From NCBI GenBank assembly GCA_043424675.1, contig JBHWPB010000146.1:1-11989 (forward strand): a stretch of 11,989 nucleotides of DNA, read 5' to 3'. The DNA is from JBHWPB01 sp043424675. Lineage in GTDB: Bacteria; Bacillota; Bacilli; Lactobacillales; Carnobacteriaceae_A. The position numbers and the translations under genes are program-made. Below, one piece after another: positions 1-7,827 of the stretch (its first letter is position 1; every line of letters starts with the position of its first letter). Under the pieces are notes generated by a model. It saw only the letters and a program-made list of their open reading frames with translations. It was not told the DNA's origin and searched no databases.

Positions 1-192
1 CCGTATCTTTTTTCTTTTTAAAGTATTTCCTATTCTATTTCTGAGAAGAAAGTGAAGACTTGCGTCCCTTCCCTCCCTTTATTCGATTTTATAAGGTGCT
101 TTATAGAGCTAATAAAGAAAGGTTCTCTAAGAAATGTTCAATTCAGAAAAAATTAAGAGCAAGATGCTGACAGTGTTTGTTTCACAAAATAG
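1..192. other. Non-coding stretch upstream of the dcw operon
   Basis: This AT-rich stretch has no open reading frame I can support on either strand. It has pyrimidine-rich patches near 5-20 and 66-80, and a weak AT hairpin (CTTTAT at 99-104 with ATAAAG at 112-117) that lacks a T-tract and so does not look like an intrinsic terminator. A short hyphenated palindrome, TTTGT-TTC-ACAAA at 176-188, lies just before the MraZ boxes; it may be chance. The end of an upstream gene could lie in the first 50 bases, but too little is present to identify it. Confidence 0.5.
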
Positions 193-218
193 GTGGAGGA
201 TTGTGGGGAATTATGGTA
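193..218 (+). promoter_or_regulatory. Probable MraZ operator: three TGG boxes at 10-bp spacing
   Basis: GTGGAG (193-198), GTGGGG (203-208) and ATGGTA (213-218) place TGG at 194, 204 and 214, exactly one helical turn apart. MraZ is known to bind short direct repeats upstream of its own gene; in E. coli these are TGGGN units separated by 5 bp, which gives the same 10-bp period. The boxes cover the expected -35 and spacer of the promoter whose -10 is at 222-227, so bound MraZ would be well placed to block RNA polymerase. The repeat and its phase are seen directly; the function is inferred from the family and from the adjacent mraZ. Confidence 0.8.
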
Positions 219-227
219 AACTATAAT
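199..227 (+). promoter_or_regulatory. Probable main dcw promoter before mraZ
   Basis: A perfect -10 hexamer TATAAT lies at 222-227. The -35 is poor: GATTGT (199-204) at 17-bp spacing, ATTGTG (200-205) at 16, or TTGTGG (201-206) at 15. Transcription should start near 233-235, giving a leader of only about 20 nt before the mraZ start at 253, with the ribosome site AGAGGG at 241-246. A weak -35 buried under the MraZ boxes fits a regulated promoter. Confidence 0.7.
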
Positions 228-252
228 TATTAAGTGATGAAGAGGGATAACC

Positions 253-684
253 ATGCTACTCGGAGAGTATCAACATAATATTGATACAAAAGGGCGCCTG
301 ATAATCCCGGCAAAATTTCGTGGGAATCTGGGTGAACGTTTTATTGTAACACGCGGATTAGACGGGTGTTTATTCGGTTATCCTATGGAAGAATGGGATC
401 AATTGGGTGAGAAGTTGAGCCAGCTCCCTCTAGCAAAAAAAGAAGCGCGGATGTTTACACGTTTTTTTTATTCAGCTGCCACGGAATGTGAATTAGACAA
501 ACAAGGAAGAATTAACATACCAAAAACCCTTCGCAACTATGCAGGGCTTGAAAAAGAATGTTGCGTCATTGGGGTTTCCAACCGCTTTGAGATATGGAGC
601 CAGAAAAAGTGGGACCAACTTTCTGAGGATGCGAGCGAAGCATTCGAAGAGATTGCTGAAGATATGATTGATTTTGGTTTTTAA
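253..684 (+). CDS. mraZ: Transcriptional regulator MraZ
   Basis: MraZ is a ring-forming DNA-binding protein that controls the dcw operon it heads. The 143-residue length is typical. It has two SpoVT-AbrB-like halves, roughly residues 5-50 and 76-120, each with the family DxxxR signature: D11-R15 in DTKGRLIIP and D82-R86 in DKQGRINIP. The start has AGAGGG six bases upstream and the usual beginning MLLGEYQHNIDTKGR. It is the first gene after the probable promoter, and phased TGG boxes lie just upstream, so autoregulation is likely. The C-terminal 20 or so residues are acidic, which is common in Firmicutes members. The assignment is firm; the sign of regulation (repression) is inferred from relatives. 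Confidence 0.97.
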   Translation: MLLGEYQHNIDTKGRLIIPAKFRGNLGERFIVTRGLDGCLFGYPMEEWDQLGEKLSQLPLAKKEARMFTRFFYSAATECELDKQGRINIPKTLRNYAGLEKECCVIGVSNRFEIWSQKKWDQLSEDASEAFEEIAEDMIDFGF

Positions 685-719
685 TGCAGAAATAGAGTGG
701 GAATTGGAAGGAATATAAC

Positions 720-1685
720 ATGTCATTTCAACATGAAACAGTGCTTCTAGAAGAAGCTGTTCAAGGATTAAATATTAAAGCAAATGGGATCTATGTGGAC
801 TGCACCCTTGGAGGAGCAGGCCACAGTTCGCTTATTCTTTCGCAGTTAAAGGAAGGTGGACATCTTTACGCCTTTGACCAGGACTCAGAAGCGATGGCTT
901 TTGCGAAAGAAAAACTTTCCGATGCTTACACCAAAGGGAAAGTTACTTTTATAGACAGTAACTTCAGAAATCTGAAACGGAAATTGCAGGCTGAAGGAGT
1001 TCATGAGGTAGACGGAGTTCTCTATGATCTTGGAGTTTCATCGCCTCAATTTGATAAAGAAGAACGCGGCTTTTCTTATCGTTTTGATGGTCCTTTAGAT
1101 ATGCGCATGGATACCGACCAAACTTTGACTGCTTACGATATCGTGAATAAAGGATCTTATGAAGATTTAGTGAGAATATTTTTTCAATACGGAGAAGAAA
1201 AGTTTTCAAAAAGTATTGCTCGAAGAATTGAACAATCTCGAGAAGTAGAGCCGATAGAGACAACGTTCGAATTGGTTGAGCTCATTAAAGAAGGGATCCC
1301 AGCAGCTGCAAGAAGAACAGGCGGACATCCTGCCAAGCGCACTTTCCAAGCCCTACGCATTGCAGTTAACGATGAACTCAGAGCTTTGGAAGACTCATTA
1401 GATCAAGCTATTCACCTCCTTGCTCCCAAAGGAAGAATCAGCGTAATTTCCTTTCACTCTCTCGAAGACCAGATTGTAAAACAAACCTTCAAGAAATATG
1501 CAGAGGGACCAGATGTCCCAAGTGATATGCCCTTGCTGCCAGAGCAAATTCAAGAGTCTCCATTAAAAATAATAAATAAAAAACCGATTGTTCCCACTGA
1601 GGACGAGGTAAAAGAAAATAGACGTTCTAGAAGTGCCAAGTTACGAATAGCGGAGCGCACACCCGGAACAGATTTTACTCATTAA
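720..1685 (+). CDS. rsmH: 16S rRNA (cytosine(1402)-N(4))-methyltransferase RsmH (MraW)
   Basis: RsmH transfers a methyl group from S-adenosylmethionine to N4 of C1402 in the 16S rRNA P-site region. The 321 residues are close to the usual 310-320. Family marks in order: HETVLLEEAV (5-14), the SAM-binding loop DCTLGGAGHS (27-36), FDQDSEA (52-58), LYDLGVSSPQFD (101-112), GPLDMRMD (124-131), the KRTFQALRIAVNDEL block (206-220), ISFHSLED (243-250) and the basic NRRSRSAKLR near the end (300-309). GGAAGGA at 706-712 sits 7 bases before the ATG. It follows mraZ after 35 bases, the near-universal order in dcw clusters, so cotranscription with mraZ is very likely. Confidence 0.97.
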   Translation: MSFQHETVLLEEAVQGLNIKANGIYVDCTLGGAGHSSLILSQLKEGGHLYAFDQDSEAMAFAKEKLSDAYTKGKVTFIDSNFRNLKRKLQAEGVHEVDGVLYDLGVSSPQFDKEERGFSYRFDGPLDMRMDTDQTLTAYDIVNKGSYEDLVRIFFQYGEEKFSKSIARRIEQSREVEPIETTFELVELIKEGIPAAARRTGGHPAKRTFQALRIAVNDELRALEDSLDQAIHLLAPKGRISVISFHSLEDQIVKQTFKKYAEGPDVPSDMPLLPEQIQESPLKIINKKPIVPTEDEVKENRRSRSAKLRIAERTPGTDFTH

Positions 1686-1721
1686 AGAATGATAGAAATA
1701 TAGAAGAAAGGAAGATGTTAA

Positions 1722-2153
1722 ATGGCAATGTACGATTCATATGCTCGTGAGGAAAAAAGTGAAGAAATTAAATATAATGCGTCAGTAGAGCAACCTTATA
1801 TTCAGGAAATAGAAAACCCCAAGGAAGCTATGAAACCGCCCATTAAAGAAGAACCTTCTGACCATAATCAATCAAGACGTGCTGTGTGGAATGCTAGTGA
1901 TAAACTATTGGTCGCCTTTTTCACTCTTGCTTTTTCTTTATTAAATATCTTTTATATCAGTAGCGGAATAGAGGTCAGTGAACTTGATCGATCGATTCAA
2001 GAAGTCAATCAATCTATTCAACAAACAGAGATAGAAAATGACAATTACGAACAAAATGTCCAAGAGCTGAGTCAATATGACAGAATTTATGAAATTGCTG
2101 AGAAGAATGGCTTGAAGTTAAATGAACAAAACGTTAGGAATGTCGCAGAATGA
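1722..2153 (+). CDS. ftsL: Cell division protein FtsL
   Basis: FtsL is a small bitopic membrane protein that pairs with DivIC through an extracellular coiled coil and helps activate septal wall synthesis. The 143 residues show a hydrophilic, acidic cytoplasmic N-terminus (about 1-60), one membrane segment (about 61-81, from KLLVAFF to NIFYIS), then a glutamine- and glutamate-rich coiled coil (about 84-125) and the typical ending with YEIAEKNGLKL (123-133). FtsL sequences diverge quickly, so identity rests on this architecture and on position between rsmH and the pbp2x-type gene. AAAGGA (1707-1712) is 9 bases before the chosen ATG; a second in-frame ATG follows at 1728. The stop overlaps the next start as ATGA (2150-2153), implying translational coupling. 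The 60-residue cytoplasmic part is on the long side. Confidence 0.92.
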   Translation: MAMYDSYAREEKSEEIKYNASVEQPYIQEIENPKEAMKPPIKEEPSDHNQSRRAVWNASDKLLVAFFTLAFSLLNIFYISSGIEVSELDRSIQEVNQSIQQTEIENDNYEQNVQELSQYDRIYEIAEKNGLKLNEQNVRNVAE

Positions 2154-4297
2154 CAAAGAGAAATCCTGATAATAATCGAAAACTAACGACGAGAATTCTA
2201 CTGTTTCTAACAGTTGGGATTTTCGTGTTTTTTATATACCGATTTGTCACTATTATGGTCACAGGCCAAGTTGATGGTGAAAACCTTGAAGAAAATATTG
2301 AACAACTCTACGCAGCTGATAACACTTTAAAAGGGAATCGAGGAAATATCTATGATGAAGATGGGGATATCATAGCGACAGAAGCAACGACATATAAGTT
2401 ATACGCAGTATTAACGGATCAATGGCATCAATCAAGTGAGACCCCTCTCCATGTTGTAGATAAAGAAAAAACAGCTCGGATTTTATCTCAATATATAAGC
2501 ATGGGAGAAAAAGATATCTTTGCTCTCCTCAACACTCCTGATGTTACCCAAGTTGAATTTGGAAGTGCTGGGAGCAACTTGCCTTTTCATGTTATGGAAG
2601 CGATAGATTCTGAAAATATTCCTGGTATTTTCTTCGAAGAGTCCCCAAAAAGATACTATCCTAATGGTGTCTTTGCTTCGCACATCATCGGTCTTGCTCA
2701 AAACCAAAATGATGAAGAATCGGAAGAAAATGATTTAACCGGTTTAATCGGACTGGAATTACAATATGAAGAAGAATTAGAAGGGCAAAACGGAAAGATT
2801 GAATACCAAACTGACAAGTTTGGGTACGCCATTCCAGGAGAGGAAGTCAAAAAAGTAGAACCGGAGAATGGCAGTAATATTTATACTACTTTTGATAAAA
2901 GTCTGCAGACTTACGTAGAAAATGTTGTCTCAAGCGTTTACCGAGATAACCCAGCAGAAGCAATAACGGTTACTTTAATGGAAGCAGAAACGGGAAAAGT
3001 ATTGTCAGCCACTCAAAGACCGACCTTTGATGCGACTACTATGGAGAATATAGAAGATACCTGGCAGAATTTTCATACAGAATATACTTTTGAACCAGGA
3101 TCGACTTTCAAAGTTTTCTCACTAGCAGCCAGTATCCAAGAAGGCGTTTTTGACCCTTATGCTTACTTCACATCTGGTCGTTATGAAGTAGACGGAGGCT
3201 ATGTTGGGGATGTAAATCCAGAAGGGTGGGGAACCATCTCTTATCTAGAAGGACTTGCTCGTTCAAGTAATACTCTGTTTGTGCAGATGGCGGAAATTAT
3301 GGGCTATGATACCTGGGAGAACTATCTGGATGCTTTTCAATTTGGCCAGCCCGCCCAAGTGAAATTGCCGAATAATGCAGCAGGTTCGAACCCCTATAAT
3401 TCTACATTACAAAAAGCAAATACAAGTTTCGGTCAGGGGGTATCAGTTACTGTTATGCAGATGATGCAGGCCTTCTCAGCAGTCGCTAATGAGGGGAATA
3501 TGATGCTACCTCAATTTGTTGAAAAAATTGAGAATCCTGAAACAGATGAGCTCAAAGAATTTGAACCAGAAGTCATCGGTCAGCCGATAACAGAGGAAAC
3601 AGCCAGTAGAACACTCGAGTACCTGCACACAGCTGCGGAACATGAAGAGACGACAACCAAGATCTATCAACTCGAAGATTACGATATGGCGTTAAAAACA
3701 GGAACTGCTCAAATTAGTGACCCAGAAACAGGGCAATATATGACAGGGTCGTACGATCATGTTTATTCCGTTGTCGGTTTTGCGCCAGCTTCAGATCCGA
3801 AATATATTTTATATATTACGGTCCAACAGCCCACAATCGATGAAAATATTACTTACGGAGGAGAGTATGTTGCTCATCTCTTCAATCCTATTATGAAATG
3901 GATTTTAGATTATACTTACTCTACTGAAAACAATTCCGATATTGAAACAACGACGATGCCTGAAGTGACAGGAATGAAGACAGAAGAAGCAGTGTCCTTG
4001 CTATATGAGATGGGTGTAGAAACAGCAGTTGTTGGAACAGGCAATACCGTTGTCCAACAAAACCCTTTTGCTAAAGAGTCGTTTATTTCTAATCAAAAAG
4101 CTGTTATAATGACGAATGGTGCAATGTCTATGCCTGACTTAACAGGATGGTCGAAAAATGATGCACTGAAAGTATCAGAATTAACAGGTGTGAAGTTTAC
4201 ATTTAATGGGGAAGGTTACATTTCTTCTCAAAGCTTGGAAGCGGGTCGTCTTTTGGATGACATTGACAGCATCCACTTCGAACTCACTCCTGAATAA
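2150..4297 (+). CDS. pbp2x: Division-specific class B penicillin-binding protein (PBP2x/PBP2B type) with two PASTA domains
   Basis: This monofunctional D,D-transpeptidase cross-links septal peptidoglycan and is a beta-lactam target. In the 715 residues: a short basic cytoplasmic tail, membrane anchor at about 14-37, a pedestal/dimerisation region at about 60-235 starting with KGNRGNIYDEDG (61-72), and the transpeptidase domain at about 242-585. All three active-site motifs are present: S318-T-F-K321 (nucleophile S318), S372-S-N374 and K516-T-G-T519. Two PASTA domains follow, about 600-656 and 658-713, beginning MPEVTGM and MPDLTGW. No signal cleavage site is evident, fitting a bitopic protein. 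It overlaps ftsL by 4 bases. PASTA repeats and position match Lactobacillales PBP2x; the symbol pbpB or ftsI would also be used. I see no truncation or missing motif. Confidence 0.95.
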   Translation: MTKRNPDNNRKLTTRILLFLTVGIFVFFIYRFVTIMVTGQVDGENLEENIEQLYAADNTLKGNRGNIYDEDGDIIATEATTYKLYAVLTDQWHQSSETPLHVVDKEKTARILSQYISMGEKDIFALLNTPDVTQVEFGSAGSNLPFHVMEAIDSENIPGIFFEESPKRYYPNGVFASHIIGLAQNQNDEESEENDLTGLIGLELQYEEELEGQNGKIEYQTDKFGYAIPGEEVKKVEPENGSNIYTTFDKSLQTYVENVVSSVYRDNPAEAITVTLMEAETGKVLSATQRPTFDATTMENIEDTWQNFHTEYTFEPGSTFKVFSLAASIQEGVFDPYAYFTSGRYEVDGGYVGDVNPEGWGTISYLEGLARSSNTLFVQMAEIMGYDTWENYLDAFQFGQPAQVKLPNNAAGSNPYNSTLQKANTSFGQGVSVTVMQMMQAFSAVANEGNMMLPQFVEKIENPETDELKEFEPEVIGQPITEETASRTLEYLHTAAEHEETTTKIYQLEDYDMALKTGTAQISDPETGQYMTGSYDHVYSVVGFAPASDPKYILYITVQQPTIDENITYGGEYVAHLFNPIMKWILDYTYSTENNSDIETTTMPEVTGMKTEEAVSLLYEMGVETAVVGTGNTVVQQNPFAKESFISNQKAVIMTNGAMSMPDLTGWSKNDALKVSELTGVKFTFNGEGYISSQSLEAGRLLDDIDSIHFELTPE

Positions 4298-4320
4298 ATA
4301 TATGAGGGAGTAAGCATTTG

Positions 4321-5295
4321 ATGGGAAACAATGTATTGATAACGGGATTGATAGCGACAGTGATGACGTTTGTCTTAACTTTTCTGGCTATGCCTAAAGT
4401 AATTCAATTATTCAGAGAGAAACAGCTGGGGCAGACGACAAGAGATGAAGGTCCTGATTGGCATAAAGTAAAAGAAGGAACACCGACGATGGGCGGAGTA
4501 GTTTTTATTATAATGGCCGCTCTCGTCACTTTTCTTTTCAGCATCATCCAATGGCTTTTTAATCCATCTCTTCTTCTGTTGCTCTTTGTACTGCTCTTTT
4601 TCGGAGCTATCGGGTTTGTCGATGACTACATTATTTTATTCATGAAGCGTAATGAAGGGTTGACAAGTCGCCAGAAGTTTATCTCGCAAGTCATCGGCGC
4701 AGCTATTTTTGCTGTCTCTTATCAACTATTAAACTTAAACACCACTCTAACTTTTCCTCTTATTGGTGAGACAAGTGCGGGTTGGATCCATGTGTTGTTT
4801 TCCATATTTTGGATCGTAGGTTTTTCAAACGCCGTGAACCTAACGGATGGGATAGATGGTCTGTCTTCGTCGACAGCGATTATCGCTTTTCTAGCTTATG
4901 GCATCATTGCTTGGCAACAGAGTCAATATAGTATTTTTCTTTTTATTTTAGCTATAGTGGGAGGACTAGCAGCTTTCTTAGTCTTCAACAAAAAACCAGC
5001 TAGAATTTTCATGGGTGATGTGGGCAGTCTATCATTAGGGGCTGTGCTTGCCGCTTTATCGATCCTCTTGAAAGCTGAGTTTACCTTGCTTCTGATTGGC
5101 GTCATCTTTGTCATTGAAACAGCAAGTGTAATATTACAAGTTACCTCGTTCAAAACGAGAGGGAAAAGGTTATTCAAAATGAGTCCGATCCACCATCATT
5201 TTGAGATGGAGGGTTGGTCTGAAGAGAAGATAGTGCTGATATTTTCGCTGGTAGGTCTTCTCGGAGCAGGTCTAGGTTTATGGTCCTACCTATAA
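4321..5295 (+). CDS. mraY: Phospho-N-acetylmuramoyl-pentapeptide-transferase MraY
   Basis: MraY moves phospho-MurNAc-pentapeptide from its UDP carrier to undecaprenyl phosphate, forming lipid I in the cytoplasmic membrane. The 324 residues are strongly hydrophobic with about ten membrane segments. Conserved polar motifs are intact: the paired aspartates D101-D102 in GFVDDYI, NLTDGIDGL (173-181), the metal-site region FMGDVGS (230-236) and the histidine cluster of IHHHFE (290-295). The start is ambiguous by one codon: TTG at 4318 is directly followed by ATG at 4321, and GAGGGAG (4304-4310) is 7 or 10 bases away. I chose ATG for codon preference; TTG would add one residue. It follows the pbp2x-type gene after 20 bases or so, without a terminator. 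Confidence 0.97.
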   Translation: MGNNVLITGLIATVMTFVLTFLAMPKVIQLFREKQLGQTTRDEGPDWHKVKEGTPTMGGVVFIIMAALVTFLFSIIQWLFNPSLLLLLFVLLFFGAIGFVDDYIILFMKRNEGLTSRQKFISQVIGAAIFAVSYQLLNLNTTLTFPLIGETSAGWIHVLFSIFWIVGFSNAVNLTDGIDGLSSSTAIIAFLAYGIIAWQQSQYSIFLFILAIVGGLAAFLVFNKKPARIFMGDVGSLSLGAVLAALSILLKAEFTLLLIGVIFVIETASVILQVTSFKTRGKRLFKMSPIHHHFEMEGWSEEKIVLIFSLVGLLGAGLGLWSYL

Positions 5296-5332
5296 TACAA
5301 AGGATAGAATAAGATACTTAAGAAAAGGTAGT

Positions 5333-5337
5333 GGAGG
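5333..5337 (+). promoter_or_regulatory. Ribosome binding site that sets the murD start
   Basis: GGAGG lies 5 bases before the ATG at 5343. An in-frame GTG at 5331 would add four residues, but it begins two bases before this site and has only a poorly spaced AAAAGG upstream, so the downstream ATG is preferred. Confidence 0.7.
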
Positions 5338-5342
5338 CGAGC

Positions 5343-6725
5343 ATGAAAAATACAGAGTACTTTCGCAATAAAAAAATTTTGATTCTAGGGCTGGGAAAGA
5401 GTGGTTTTAGTTCCCTGCACTTACTGGAAAGTCTAGGATCAGATTTGACGGTGAATGACAGTAAGAGAAACCAACCAGAAAAAATTCAGGATTTTTTAGA
5501 TGAAAAAGAAATCCCTCATGTCTTTGGGGAGCATCCGAAAGAGCTCGTGAGAGAAGATCTTGACTTTGTTTTGAAAAGTCCCGGGATTCCCTATGATAAT
5601 GAGATCTTAATAGAGGCCGAAAATAAAGGGATCCCAATTTATACCGATGTCGAACTGCTTGAAATTCTAGGAGAAAGTCCTCTTATTGGAATCACAGGGA
5701 CGAATGGAAAGTCTACCACTACTGCTTTGCTAGGACAGATTCTTAATGAAGGACGCTCCAAAGGAGAGGCTATCATCTCCGGAAATATTGGAATCCCCGT
5801 TTTAGATGCAGTCAGGGAAGCAGGGCCAGAAGATGATTTTATTGTAGAATTATCTAGCTTTCAACTCAAAGGAACTTATAAGTTAAAGCCAGATATTGCA
5901 GTCATTACAAACCTATATTCTGCGCACTTGGACTACCATGAAACGAGAGAAGACTATGTAGAATCTAAGATGAAAATTACGCAAAACCAAAGAGCTGAAG
6001 ATTACCTTATTTACAATTATGATTCAATAGAATTGCGAGATCTGATCAAGGAATCTAAAGCAAAAACGATAGGTTTTTCAACGGAAGAAGTGTTAGACGA
6101 AGGGGTTTATCTCGACGGGGACGACATCTTTGTCGGTGAAGAGTTTATTATGTCAAGTAAAGATATTAAGATGCCGGGAAAACATAATATAGAAAATGCC
6201 TTGGCAGCGATCGCTGTTGCCAAAGTAAAAGAGTGGCCCAACGAAGACATTATAAAGACGCTAAAAGAATTCTCAGGAATTCCACACCGTCTTCAATACG
6301 TAGGAAAATATAAGGGACGAACATTTTTTAATGATTCAAAAGCAACAAATGCTTTGGCATCTGCCAAAGCCTGTTACAGTTTTGAGGAACCTGTAGTATT
6401 GCTTGCAGGAGGACTAGATCGACATGAATCCTTTAGTCCTTTAAGCGAAGCCTTAGAGGACAAAGTAAAGGCTCTGGTCACTTTCGGCGAAACAAAAAAG
6501 AAAATTTATGATTTTGCAAAAAATGAAGGTTTTGAAAATGTTTCTTCTGCAGATACTATGAGAGAAGCAGTCACACAAGCTCTATCGTTGAGTGAGTCAG
6601 GAGATGTCATCTTACTCTCTCCAGCTTGTGCAAGCTGGGATAGTTATAAAAACTTTGAAGAACGCGGCCATGACTTTATAGATAATGTAAATTGTTTAAT
6701 AGAAAATCAAGGTGTGAGTGAATGA
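5343..6725 (+). CDS. murD: UDP-N-acetylmuramoyl-L-alanine--D-glutamate ligase MurD
   Basis: MurD is a cytoplasmic Mur ligase that adds D-glutamate to UDP-MurNAc-L-alanine using ATP. The 460 residues are near the family norm of about 450. An N-terminal Rossmann-like UDP-binding domain carries ILGLGKSG (about 13-20) and SPGIP (79-83). The central ATPase domain has the P-loop GITGTNGKSTTT (116-127, K123), the SSFQL motif (171-175), and YVESKMKI (205-212) holding the lysine that is carbamylated in relatives (about K209). The C-terminal domain has NDSKATN (330-336) and SPACASWDSY (426-435), which bind the amino acid substrate and nucleotide. The stop overlaps the murG start as ATGA, so the two are probably translationally coupled. 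Start choice is explained at the ribosome site entry. Confidence 0.97.
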   Translation: MKNTEYFRNKKILILGLGKSGFSSLHLLESLGSDLTVNDSKRNQPEKIQDFLDEKEIPHVFGEHPKELVREDLDFVLKSPGIPYDNEILIEAENKGIPIYTDVELLEILGESPLIGITGTNGKSTTTALLGQILNEGRSKGEAIISGNIGIPVLDAVREAGPEDDFIVELSSFQLKGTYKLKPDIAVITNLYSAHLDYHETREDYVESKMKITQNQRAEDYLIYNYDSIELRDLIKESKAKTIGFSTEEVLDEGVYLDGDDIFVGEEFIMSSKDIKMPGKHNIENALAAIAVAKVKEWPNEDIIKTLKEFSGIPHRLQYVGKYKGRTFFNDSKATNALASAKACYSFEEPVVLLAGGLDRHESFSPLSEALEDKVKALVTFGETKKKIYDFAKNEGFENVSSADTMREAVTQALSLSESGDVILLSPACASWDSYKNFEERGHDFIDNVNCLIENQGVSE

Positions 6726-7822
6726 AAATATTACTATCAGGCGGTGGAACGGGTGGGCACATTTATCCGGCACTTGCTTTAACACGACAATTAAAAAAAG
6801 AGATAGAAGATGTCGAATTCTTGTATGTTGGAACGGAAAACGGCTTGGAAAGTAAAATTGTACCTGAGAACGGTATACGCTTCGAAACGATCGACATTCA
6901 AGGGTTTACTCGCTCTTTAACATTAGATAATTTCAGAACAGTTTTTAAGTTCTTAAAAGGCATCCAGGATTCCAAAAAAATAATTAAAGAATTTCAACCT
7001 GATGTTGTCATCGGAACAGGAGGTTACGTCTGTGCACCTGTCGTTTATGCTGCATCACGCATGGATATACCGTCCATTATCCATGAGCAGAACTCAGTTC
7101 CCGGTTTAGCTAATAAATTTTTAGCTCGGTTTGTCGAGCGAATTGCTATCTCCTTTGAAGCAGCGGCTTCTTATTTCTCAGATTATAAAGATAAACTCGT
7201 CTTTACTGGAAATCCTAGAGCCCAAGAAGTAGCTTCCGTAGAGAAAACACCCGTTTTAGAAGAATATGGGTTAGACTCTTCGAAGCCAACGCTTTTAATT
7301 TTTGGAGGGAGCAGAGGAGCGAAGCGTATAAGTGATACTTTTTTAGAGAGTAGTCCTGTTTTGGCTGAGAAGAATTATCAAACTTTATTTGTCAGCGGTC
7401 GAGCACATTACGAAGACTATCAAAAGGAATTCCTCAAGAAAGAGCTAGACAGTCGTGTACAGATTACTCCCTATATTGACAACATGCCGAAAGTATTCAC
7501 TAATGTGAGTTTAGTGGTTTGTCGCAGCGGTGCAACGACTTTAGCAGAACTTACAGCAATGGGAAAAGCATCTATCCTCATCCCCAGTCCCAATGTGACA
7601 GATGACCACCAAACGGTCAATGCTCAGAGTCTAGTTGAAAACGGAGCGGCCTTACTGCTGGAAGAAGACGAGCTCACGAGTGAAAGTTTTATAGAGAGTA
7701 TTGATAAAGTGATGACGGATGATGATTACAGGGATTCACTAGAAAATAAGGCTGAAAAAATGGGCACCCCCGATGCATCGAGTCGTTTGATTCAATTAAT
7801 GATTGAGTTAGCCGAGGAGTAG
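6722..7822 (+). CDS. murG: UDP-N-acetylglucosamine--undecaprenyl-pyrophosphoryl-MurNAc-pentapeptide transferase MurG
   Basis: MurG is a GT-B glycosyltransferase at the inner face of the membrane that adds GlcNAc to lipid I to make lipid II. The 366 residues agree with Gram-positive homologues. The N-terminal acceptor domain has the glycine loops SGGGTGGHIYPAL (6-18, H13) and GTGGYVCAP (98-106), plus HEQNSVPGLAN (121-131). The C-terminal donor domain has GGSRGA (195-200), CRSGATTLAEL (267-277, with the conserved glutamate E276) and DDHQTVNA (294-301, Q297), which contact UDP-GlcNAc in known structures. It overlaps murD by 4 bases. ftsW and murB do not separate it from its neighbours here, as is usual in Lactobacillales. 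Intact and confidently assigned. Confidence 0.97.
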   Translation: MKILLSGGGTGGHIYPALALTRQLKKEIEDVEFLYVGTENGLESKIVPENGIRFETIDIQGFTRSLTLDNFRTVFKFLKGIQDSKKIIKEFQPDVVIGTGGYVCAPVVYAASRMDIPSIIHEQNSVPGLANKFLARFVERIAISFEAAASYFSDYKDKLVFTGNPRAQEVASVEKTPVLEEYGLDSSKPTLLIFGGSRGAKRISDTFLESSPVLAEKNYQTLFVSGRAHYEDYQKEFLKKELDSRVQITPYIDNMPKVFTNVSLVVCRSGATTLAELTAMGKASILIPSPNVTDDHQTVNAQSLVENGAALLLEEDELTSESFIESIDKVMTDDDYRDSLENKAEKMGTPDASSRLIQLMIELAEE

Positions 7823-7827
7823 GTAGA

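Noticed and set aside
3..44. Possible 3' end of an upstream membrane protein gene (hydrophobic F/L/Y-rich residues then TGA)
   Set aside because: Genes for small membrane proteins (such as DUF3397) often precede mraZ in Lactobacillales, but T-rich DNA gives F/L-rich translation in every frame, and 13 codons are too few to decide.
99..117. Hairpin CTTTAT/ATAAAG as a terminator of an upstream gene
   Set aside because: The stem is six base pairs, mostly A-T, and is followed by AAAGG rather than a T-tract.
964..1263. 99-codon minus-strand frame inside rsmH
   Set aside because: It is opposite well-conserved RsmH motifs and has no sensible start context; the other minus-strand frames (for example 493-726, 2483-2707, 4923-5177, 5407-5637, 9045-9296) fail for the same reasons.
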